Origin: Prunus persica
Lineage: Eukaryota; Streptophyta; Magnoliopsida; Rosales; Rosaceae
DNA: 64,000 nucleotides
Direction: 5' to 3'
NCBI RefSeq assembly: GCF_000346465.2
Contig: NC_034009.1
Coordinates: 19,239,606-19,303,605, forward strand
Shown here: piece after piece, positions 55,936 through 64,000 of the stretch
Layout: every line of letters begins with the position of its first letter
How positions within the stretch are numbered: position 1 is the stretch's first letter
Notes under the pieces: model-generated
The model's database searches: none
The model's input: only the letters and a program-made list of their open reading frames with translations
Told to the model about the DNA's origin: nothing
Program-made: the position numbers and the translations under genes

Positions 55936-57725
55936 TTACATATAACTACGACATATAAATTACAAAATACGACGGTACATTTAACTTCGGACGTGGTAAA
56001 TAAATACGACAGTAGTGTTGTAGGTACCGTCGTAGTAAACTCAAAAATTAAAGTACATAAGTAATAACTCGCATCATGGTAGATTATTTAACACGTCGTT
56101 TTTATTAATTTACCGACGTGGATTTCTGTAATATACGTCGATCATACCGACGTTGATTTTACAATTTAAACGGCGGTTTTTTTGTAAGGACCGCCGTTGG
56201 TTTTAAAAATTTATTCTATAAATTTGTCGCTTTCATTCATTTTCGGTTTACATTTAAGGTTCCAAGTTCTTCCTCTCTCAGTCTCTCATGTCTCAAAGAC
56301 AATAATTTGGATGTCTTTCTCAAAGAGAAATTGAGCTTACTCGCATCAAATATATGTCCACAAGAAGAAGCTTGTCAACTAGCCTTCTCACTTCCTTGAT
56401 CAAGCCTGATAGGACACTTAGTGCTTCTGAATACTCCTTGCTTTCCATCAAAAGAGATGCAAGCCTGGCCTCCACTCGCTGTCGAAGGAAAGTTCGCTTC
56501 TCAGGGAAATCTGAAGATCAGATGTGCCTGATCCTCTGCTTGATTTTTTTGACTAAGAAGATCCGTCAGATTTGTGATAGCCTCTTCCTTTATCCGTAGA
56601 GCTTCAGAAGAAGAAGATGGGTTTCAAGAATGCGATAAAGAATAGAAATGGCTTCAGATGGCCTCTAAAGCATGAGCAATCGAATCAGTAGTTGCTGGGA
56701 GATATGATGAAGACATTGTCAATGCTTTTCTCGTCGTCTATATTAAGGTAAGATGGCGGTAGATTTATAATTACCGACGTAGATTATTTTGTTAAACGTC
56801 GTTAAGTGTAATACAACCGACGTGGATTTTATTTTTAAATTATAAATAGAGTTTTTTTTCCAGAATCCTTTCAGTTTTAGTTTTCAATTACAAAGCGTGA
56901 TAAATAGATTTTTCTTTCCCGAGGAAATTTAAAATGAGGGAAATTAATGTTCTAGAATTTGTAAACTAACACGACGCAATATTACTAACCCGAGGAAATT
57001 ATAAATAGATTTTGCTTTCCTGAAGAAATTTTAAATTAATTCAGTTTGAAACAAAACGACGGTTTTTTGTTATGCCGTCGTTTTTAACTAACACGACAGA
57101 TTTAAATAAAATAAGAATATAAAAACAACGACTGTTTTTGTACTACTGTCGTCGTTTTTCGTCGTCCTAAGTAAGACTAAGACGACGTAATATATTTGTT
57201 GAGCGACGTTGATTTGTTTTTAAACGTCGTTAGGTATAATATAACCGTCGTTGAAAATTGTCTCTCTGATTGCAAATTTGCAACGACGTTGATCAACTTC
57301 CAAAAAATTGTCTCTCTGATTGCAAATCTGTGTCATCTGTTAAGATTATTTTGTATTTTAAAGCCGTGGATTTGTTTGTAATTATACGGCGTCTTATACG
57401 AAAACCTCATCGTGTTATTTTATGAGTAAAAACGGCGGCTTTTATTGAAATCGTCGTCTTTACTTTCTACGTCGGTCTATTCATAACTTCTGCCGTTCTT
57501 TGTTTGCTTTGATTTTACACTGCGGAAATCTGTTTCAAATAGACGTCGGTTGTTTAATTAGGTACGTCGTTGTTTTTGAACAGCCATTTGAATCTCCATT
57601 TTTAGTTGTCTAAGGTGGTATTACACGACGGTGTTTTTAGAACCGTCGTCTTTTTAAAAACCACGACGGTTTTCACTTAGACCGTCGTTGTTTTCTGGTC
57701 GTCTTTTTCGCTTTTTGTAGTAGTG
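55936..57725. repeat. CACTA-3 right (5') subterminal repeat zone
   Basis: ACGACG/CGTCGT words in both directions, dense in 55940-56200 and 56750-57725, ending in ACCGTCGTTGTTTTCTGGTC and the TIR. A longer block (TTATAAATAGA-TTTTTTTTCC...GAGGAAATTTAAAA) is present at about 55750, 56845 and 56997. The interval 56230-56740 lacks the motif (next entry). Confidence 0.85.
56240..56750 (+). other. Possible captured host exon inside CACTA-3
   Basis: This 500-bp island is free of the ACGACG words that surround it and has different composition. On the plus strand it begins like a plant leader (TTCTTCCTCTCTCAGTCTCT) and contains an 81-codon frame from 56354 (MSTRRSLSTSLLTSLIKPDR). It ends in a good donor, TATTAAG|GTAAGA (about 56748). 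Orientation is opposite to the transposon genes. I cannot name the source. CACTA elements are known to pick up host exons, so capture is the likeliest reading, but a normal part of the element is possible. Confidence 0.4.
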
Positions 57726-57935
57726 TAGCTAATTAAAACACGAGTAGTATGCAATTTTTATTTATTTATTTATCTTTCTTTTCTACTTTGAATTTTTTAA
57801 TTTATTTTATTTAAACACAATCTGTGATTCAAAATAATTGAAGGCATGAAGTTCCTCAATTCTAATTGTCTAAACATCCCAAACCAGAAGTTTTGGTGAT
57901 CGCTCTAACATTTTCCATTTTCTTTTATATAGAAA

Positions 57936-58999
57936 ATGTCAAACTTGGCAAAGCTCGAATTCGTTGCACTTGACATCTCTGGAAAGAACTACCTTTCATG
58001 GATCAATGATGCTGAGGTTCATCTTGAGGCTATGAACCTAAGGGAAACCATTAAGGCAATGAGGCATCCTCTATGGATCGAGCGAAAGCCATGATTTTTC
58101 TCAGATGCCACATCCATGAAGGATTGAAGTGTGAATACCTTATGGTCAAGGATCTATTGGCCATTTGGGGAAATCTCAAGGAAAGATATGACCATCAGAG
58201 GATGGTTATTCTTCCTAAGGCTCGTCATGACTGGATGCACTTGCGTCTACAAGATTTCAAATCAGTGGCTGACTATAATTATGCTATATTCAGAATTAGC
58301 TCCAAGTTACAACTTTGTGAAGAGAATATAACTGATGCAAACCTATTGGAGAAAACTTTCACCACATTTCGTGCCTCCAATGTGGTTTTGCAACAACAAT
58401 ATCGACAACGAGGTTTCCACAAGTATTCAGACTTCATATCTTGTCTACTTCTAGCTTAACAGAATAGTGACCTTATGTTGCAGAACCATCAGTCCCGTCC
58501 AACTGGATCTGCACCACTCCATGAAGTGAATGCTGCCTTGGCACCATCTCATGAGGCATATGCTACCTCATCACATGGCGACCGTCGTCGAGGACGTGGT
58601 CGTGGTAGGGGTACCTGTAATGGTCAAGACCAAAATAGTAATAGCCACCGCTTGGGTCCAAGAAATACCAAAGCATCCCATAACCACCAGAAGTGGAACA
58701 AACAAGACAAGGCAAATGGCTCCCAACCTTTAGCTAACAGGGTGATTGAGGAAGCATGCCATAGGTGTGGTACAAATGGGCATTGGGCACGTGTATGCAT
58801 CACATCAAAATATTTGGTTGATCTTTACCAAGCCTCAATCAAGGACAAATGAAAAAAGGTTGAGACATATTGGATGGATGCTGATCCAATAGAGTTAGAA
58901 CCAGTGGATGCAACTCACCTTGATGTTTCAGACTTCTTTGTTGATACTGATGGCAAATCTTTTGATCCTATGATTGGTGGTGGGATGCTCCCCAATTAA
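57936..58999 (+). pseudogene. Copia gag (UBN2-type) with zinc knuckle
   Basis: Starts at ATG 57936 (MSNLAKLEFVALDISGKNYL). A shift near 58050 moves it to the frame of 58073-58459 (FLRCHIHEGLKCEYL, LQDFKSVADYN), a TAG follows at about 58458 and the frame resumes (NHQSRPTGSAPLHEVNAA). An Arg/Gly-rich RNA-binding stretch (RRRGRGRGRG) precedes the knuckle CHRCGTNGHWARVC. A TGA at about 58850 precedes the last part, ending MIGGGMLPN at 58999. Gag forms the particle and binds RNA. It lies directly right of CACTA-3, which separates it from its own 5' LTR. Confidence 0.88.
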
Positions 59000-60826
59000 T
59001 TTTATTGTTTTTTTTTCTTCACTTTATGTTGTTTAAGCTAAGTTTATTTCATGTTTCTTTTTCTTTTTCCTTTTTACATATTAGTTTGGATCTTTTTCAT
59101 TGAATAAAAGACTATATTTGCATTATATATATCTTATAAATTTGAAGGCATGGAAAACAATCATGGATGCTCTCGTTTTAGGAGAAATGACGAAGATATT
59201 TGTCTTGCGGATAGTGCAACTATGCACACAATTCTTCGAGATAAAAAATATTTTGATAATTTACATTTATAAAAAGCAAAGGTAACTACCATACTAAGTC
59301 CTGCAAACCTAATTGACGGCTCTAGAAGAGCTCAAATTTTGTTACCCAATGGGACTCAATTCTCCATTGATAATGCTTTGTACTCTTTGAGATCGAGAAG
59401 AAATTTACTCAGCTTTAAAGACATTCGAATGAACGGGTACCATATTGAAACTAGAAAGGACACAATATGGAGTATCTTTGCATTACCACTAATATCAATA
59501 GCCAGAGGCGTATATTGGAAACACTTCCAGCTTTCTCTTCTAGGTTGTATTATACAACCATCAAAGCAGTTGAAGTCCATGCTATCATGAACTGGAAAGT
59601 TCATTAACCCAACGACTTTCATGCTTTGGCATGATCGTCTTGGGCATCCTGGATCCATAATAATGCATAGGATTATTTCAAATTCACATGGACATCCTTT
59701 AAAGCCTTACCATAGTATTTTGTCCATTGACCAGTCTTGCAAAGCTTGTTCCCTAGGGAAATTGATCATCAGACCATCTCCGTCAAAACTTGGCTTTGAA
59801 TGTCTATCTTTCTTACAGAGAATTCAAGGGGATATTTGTGGGCCAATTCACCCATCTTGTAGACCATTTCATTATTTCATGGTTTTAATCGATGCATCTA
59901 CAAGATGGTCACACATTTTTCTATTGTCAACTCGTAATGTTGCTTTTGCTAGGCTCCTTGCTCAAATAATTAAATTATGAGCACAATTCCCTGATTATCC
60001 AATAAAATCAATTCAACTTGATAACGCTGGTGAGTTTACCTCCCAAACTTTTGATGCCTATTGCATGTCACTTGGGATTGATGTTGAGCACCCAGTTTCC
60101 CACGTCCATACTCAAAATAGATTAGCAGAAGCTTTTATTAAGCGTCTCCAATTCATTGCTCGCACTTTGGTATTAAAGACGAAGTTGCCAATTTTTTCTT
60201 GGGGACATGTAATTTTACATGGAGCAACTTTAGTTCGTTTGAGGCCCGTTGCCCACCACCAATTCTCCCCTTTACAACTTGCCCTTGGAAAACAACCCAA
60301 TATATCACATTTAAGGGTTTTTGGTTGTGCAGTTTATGTGCCAATTGCACCCCCACAACGCACTAAAATGGGTCCTCAATGTCGATTGGGAATTTACTTT
60401 GGTTTTGATTCACCAATTATCATTCGCTATCTTGAACCTATGACAGGAGATACTTTTACAGCATGCTTTCCGGACTATCACTATGAGGAGACATTCTTCC
60501 CGCCGTTAGGGGGAGAAAAGACCGTTCCTGAAGAACGACGTGAATTGGGTTGGAACATATCCATTATGTCTCATCTTGACCCTCGTACAACTCAAAGTGA
60601 AAATGAAGTACAAAAGATTGTCCACCTTCAGCAAATTGCTAATCAAATGTCAAATGCATTCACTGATACAGGAAAAGTGACAAAATCACATATAACTGCA
60701 GCAAATACACCGGCAAGGATTGATATCCCAATCGGATTAACCAATGTTGCAACAAATGAATCATCTACTGCGCGCCTGAAGCAACGTAGACCCATTGGTT
60801 CGAAGGACTCAACTCCTAGAAAGTGA
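59000..60826 (+). pseudogene. Copia protease and integrase
   Basis: A short spacer after gag leads to ICLADSATMHTIL (about 59200-59240), the protease active site in this group, followed by shifts. The integrase has its zinc finger WHDRLGHPG...CKACSLGK (about 59625-59760) and the core QGDICGP, QLDNAGEFTSQ and AEAFIKRL (about 59830-60150), so the D, D and E positions can be seen. The frame is broken at about 59588 (TGA) and 59978 (TGA). The C-terminal GKQPNISHLRVFGCAVYVPI segment is normal for copia integrase. The relic is inactive. Confidence 0.88.
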
Positions 60827-62690
60827 AAATCGAAAGCATATTCCAATCCCAATGAAAATGCTCATGAATATATTATTGGGAAAGATATTCACCTTGAACC
60901 TACAATTCATCCAGAGAATGAAAGTGTCATTGAAAAGACACAAGCCACTGAAGAGAAAAAGATATGTAATACAGAAATTTCTGTAAATTTCGCATGCAAT
61001 GATGAATTGTGGGACCATAGTGAAATGGTTATTGATGATATTTTTTCTTTCACAATAGCTTCTGAAATTATAAAAGGTCATGAAGATATTGAACCACGAT
61101 CTTTTGATGAACGCAAAGAGAGGCCTGATTGGCCAAAGTGGAGAGACGCAATTCAAGTTGAGTTAAATTCCTTGGGAAAACGTGGTGTATCCGAACCTGT
61201 GGTTCAAACACCACAAGGTGTAAAACCTGTGGGATATAAATGGGTGTTCACAAAAAAGCGTAATGAGAAAAATGAGGTTGCAAGATATAAGGCACAACTC
61301 CTTGCGCAAGGCTTTTCTCAAAGGCCTGGGATTGATTATGAAGAAATATATTCTCCTGTTTATGGATGCAATTACGCTTCGTTATTTAATAAGTCTTGCA
61401 GCTTCAGAAAAACTTGACATGCATCTTATGGACGTTGTTACTGTATACTCGTATGGGGAGTTAGATGCCAATATTTATATGAAAGTCCCAGAAGGACTCA
61501 AGTTGGTAGAATCAAACACTAAATCACGGAACATGTACTCCATTAAGTTGAGACATTCACTATATGGGTGGAAACAATCCGGACGAATGTGGTATAACTG
61601 TCTTAGTGAATATTTGATTAAGGAAGGCTACATCAATGATCCCATATGCCCTTGTGTTTTTATAAAGAAATCAAATTCTGGATTTGCAATCGTAGCAGTG
61701 TATGTCGACAACATGAACTTAATTGGAACTCCTGAAGAGATCATTAAAACTGTTGAATATTTAAAGTGTGAATTTGATATGAAAGACCTTGGAAAAACTA
61801 AGTATTGTCTGGGTTTGTAGATCGAGCATCATCCCAATAGTATTCTTGTCCATCAATAAGCTTACACTGAAATTTTTTTGAAGCGATTTTATATGGATAA
61901 TGCCCACTCGTTGAGCACTCCAATGGTAGTTCATCCATTAGACACAAATAAAGATCCATTTCGTCCTAAAGAGGATGATGAAATGATACTTGGTCCAGAA
62001 GTACCATATCTTAGTGTGATAGGTGCATTATTATATTTAGCCCAATGTACTAGGCCAGATATTGCATTTCCAGTAAATTTATTAGCCAGGTATAGCTTAG
62101 CTTCAACACATAGACACTAGAATGGTATAAAGCATATCTTGCGCTACCTTCGCGGAACAATTTATATGGGCCTGTTTTATTCGAACGAACCTTCCAACGG
62201 TCCAAATCTTGATGGATACACGGAGTCTAGGTATCTCTCTTATCCACATAAGGGTCGCTCCCAAACTGGTTATGTGTTTACTTGTGGAAATACAGTGATC
62301 TCATGGAGATCTACAAAACAAACTTTGGTTACTCCCTCTTCTAATCATGCAGAAATTCTTGCGCTCCATGAGGCCAGTAGAGAATGTGTTGGGTTAAGAT
62401 CCCTAGTTCATCATATTCGGAAAACATGTGATCTTTCTTCAATAACAAAAGCTCCAACAATCATGTATGAAGACAATGCTGCTTGTATAGCTCAAATTAA
62501 AGAAGGGTTTATCAAGGGTGACATAACCAAACATATACCACCAAAGTTCTTCTACCCACATGAGCTTTAGAAGAATCAAGATATTGAAGTCAAACAAATT
62601 CATTCCCAAGATAATATGGCAGACCTCTTCACCAAAGCTCTTCCAAAGTCTATATTTCAGAAGTTGGTATATGGTTTAGGGATGCCATGA
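60827..62690 (+). pseudogene. Copia reverse transcriptase and RNase H
   Basis: RT begins near 61110 (RPDWPKWRDAIQVELNSL), continues with KPVGYKWVFTKKRN and, after a shift near 61360, LDMHLMDVVTVYSYGELD and HSLYGWKQSGRMWYN. The catalytic box reads YVDNMN (about 61702) in place of the expected two aspartates, which should abolish polymerase activity. RNase H follows with SVIGALLYLAQCTRPDIAF, SWRSTKQTLVTPSSNHAEIL and YEDNAACIAQI. The end LFTKALPKSIFQKLVYGLGM stops at 62690. Stops near 61817, 62118 and 62567 are further damage. Confidence 0.9.
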
Positions 62691-62890
62691 CTTTACAATC
62701 AATCAGACTGTTGAAGATCAGGGGGAGATATCAATCGAGGAAACTCCTTAGTTTTACTACATCGGTTGTATGTGCAATGTACTCTTTTTTCCTTCAATCA
62801 AGTTTTTATCCCACGTGGTTTTTCCTGACAAGGTTTTTAATGAGGCAACATTTAGCACGTCCAACATGATGTCATTGTATGGTGGACATC

Positions 62891-62900
62891 CAAGGAGGAG
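62891..62900 (+). promoter_or_regulatory. Polypurine tract of the copia element
   Basis: CAAGGAGGAG directly before the 3' LTR. A second purine run, CAGGGGGAGA (about 62719), lies just after pol, as in the decayed element near 23299. Confidence 0.75.
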
Positions 62901-63143
62901 TGTTAAAAATCCATACATTATGGGTTTATAGGTTATGGATGCCCACAATAATAACCACTATTAACCTATCATAATACCCATCATTATATATTTGTAACCT
63001 ACCAATTATGGGTGGTAAATGATTTAGGCCTCTCTACCCTTATAGTGGGTCCAAATATGAATGGAATACAAGTTGATTTGAGCAAATTATACTGCCTCTT
63101 TCTTCCTCTTATTTATCCTTACAAATTCCCTAGTTTAACAACA
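62901..63143 (+). repeat. 3' LTR of the copia element
   Basis: Begins TGTTAAAAATCC, ends TTTAACAACA. Compared with the 5' LTR it lacks four bases in the TATA box (CCTTATAGTGG against CCTTATAAATAGTGG). Confidence 0.92.
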
Positions 63144-63557
63144 CTTATGCGTTTAATGAAATATTATCTTTTCTATAAAATAAAATAAATAAATAAATTG
63201 GTACATGTTCCCAATATTTTTTAAATTTTTTTTAAAAAGTGCTGCTATTTCCACACCTTGTTCTATTTACCCACCCACCTTATCTTCAAAATTTTAAAGA
63301 CAAACCCCCTTGTAAAATGACTTCTAAGGACTTAGGAAAAAAAAACATCAACTCATGTAACCCACCTATTGTACCGTTTGACAAAAATGAAAAAAAAATT
63401 TATCAATTGCTCTTATGAGTCATCAGTGCTCATAACTCAATTCTCAAACAATTTTCTTCTTTCTTATTTTCATTCAATCAAATTGTTTCTAAAGAATAGA
63501 ACAACAAGAGAATGGATGTTGAAGAGAACAATTCCAGCGAAAATGGTAGGTGAGAAG
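63144..63557. other. Short flank right of the copia element
   Basis: AT-rich, no gene seen. The plus-strand ORF at 63369-63560 has no motif. Confidence 0.5.
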
Positions 63558-64000
63558 TGACAAGACCCGACTCAAATTTCACTTTGGAATCCGCGTCGAA
63601 CCCTGTAAAAATCCAATACCTATCAAGTGCCGAGCACACTTGACCAAATTTCCCTTAACTAAAACTCAAATAATTCTTTTAAGGTTTGACCAAGTCTCCC
63701 CTGAAAATTGCTCGTTTCCGAATAATTTACACCTGTACAACATATAATTCTTATATCCACAAGTATTTAGCATGCACGACGTTAGAGCAAATAGACAATC
63801 CAACAACAAATCTATGTGGCCTCAGGCCTTACAGAAATCCTAGGGCAATATCAGAGCCTACTAATTAATTTAATTTACAAAAATAGTACAGTTAGAGTAG
63901 GATATCCTACATAATGGAAGTGGATGAGTGGTGGATGATGAATGCCCAATGGTGATGCTCCGGTACTCGATTACTGCTTGGGAGCGCAAAACATTAAAAA
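63558..64000. mobile_element. Start of a third long-LTR family member, cut by the window end
   Basis: TGACAAGACCCGACTCAAAT begins a stretch that aligns with the first 250 bases of solo LTR 1 (CACTTTGGAATC, CGAACCCT, GCCGAGCACA, TTTACACCTGT, GGCCTCAGGCCT) and more weakly with solo LTR 2. The right end, and so whether it is a solo LTR or a full element, is outside the window. Confidence 0.75.

Larger units (their letters stand above)
44125..57725 (-). mobile_element. CACTA-3: 13.6-kb CACTA (En/Spm) transposon with two genes
   Basis: Left end CACAACTACAAAAAAGC (one change from CACTACTAC), right end on the opposite strand CACTACTACAAAAAGCG; target duplication TAG at 44122-44124 and 57726-57728. 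Both genes are on the minus strand, so the right end is the 5' end. From 5' to 3' the element holds a subterminal repeat zone (55520-57725) with a possible captured exon, the Transposase_24-Ulp1 gene (54661-51117), a spacer, the TNP2 gene (49138-45779) and a second repeat zone (44125-45700). ACGACG/CGTCGT words occur throughout except in the exons. It lies in the leader of the copia element. Confidence 0.93.
43651..63143 (+). mobile_element. Ty1/copia retrotransposon, split by CACTA-3
   Basis: LTRs of 247 and 243 bp at 43651-43897 and 62901-63143, both TGTT...ACA, flanked by CTTAA and CTTAT (one mismatch in the 5-bp target duplication). The internal region is a PBS and a 220-bp leader, then CACTA-3 (44125-57725), then leader, gag, protease, integrase, RT and RNase H in the copia order, and a PPT. 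Without the insert the element is about 5.9 kb. By eye the LTRs differ at about 11 positions plus a 4-bp indel. Several frameshifts, stops and a mutated RT active site make it inactive. Confidence 0.92.

Overview
The window is eukaryotic nuclear DNA, almost certainly from a dicot plant. It is AT-rich and spliceosomal, with nested LTR retrotransposons, CACTA and Mutator-type DNA transposons, foldback elements and one plant-specific GRAS transcription factor gene. The style of the Ty1/copia gag-pol and the long-LTR family suggests a woody Rosaceae species, but that is an impression from memory. No prokaryotic, organellar, tRNA, rRNA or CRISPR feature was seen.

Layout. (1) 1-6.6 kb: the decayed 3' half of a Ty3/gypsy element of the Tat type (gag end, protease, RT, dual RNase H, integrase stub, tandem repeats, then an antisense ORF with its own TATA box on the minus strand). 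(2) 8-19.4 kb: a multi-exon minus-strand Ulp1/C48 peptidase pseudogene of the transposon-associated kind, interrupted by a solo LTR with a 5-bp target duplication; a second related solo LTR lies next to it, followed by a telomere-like minisatellite and GA tracts. (3) 19.4-27.8 kb: a badly decayed copia-type retroelement carrying an antisense coiled-coil ORF and invaded by a 3.8-kb non-autonomous CACTA (CACTA-1). (4) 27.8-36.6 kb: the only ordinary gene territory, with an intact intronless SHORT-ROOT-like GRAS gene on the minus strand. (5) 36.6-43.6 kb: CACTA-2, an inverted copy of CACTA-1, then three foldback elements. (6) 43.65-63.14 kb: one Ty1/copia element with both LTRs, split in its leader by a 13.6-kb CACTA (CACTA-3). 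(7) 63.56 kb onward: the start of a third member of the long-LTR family.

The most interesting object is CACTA-3. It has TIRs and a TAG target duplication, a three-exon TNP2 transposase that reads open for 1,057 codons across two good introns, and a six-exon gene that fuses a plant En/Spm transposase domain (Transposase_24 type) to a Ulp1-like cysteine protease with its His, Asp and Cys in place. That second gene is broken by what looks like one missing base. Short ACGACG/CGTCGT motifs, often as inverted pairs, fill the ends, the intergenic DNA and most introns of the element, so potential transposase-binding sites are not confined to the subterminal regions. CACTA-1 and CACTA-2 share the same 14-bp terminus and a CGACG-cored repeat; they could be cross-mobilised and they flank the GRAS gene in inverted orientation. 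Apart from the GRAS gene, nothing here looks like a host protein-coding gene.
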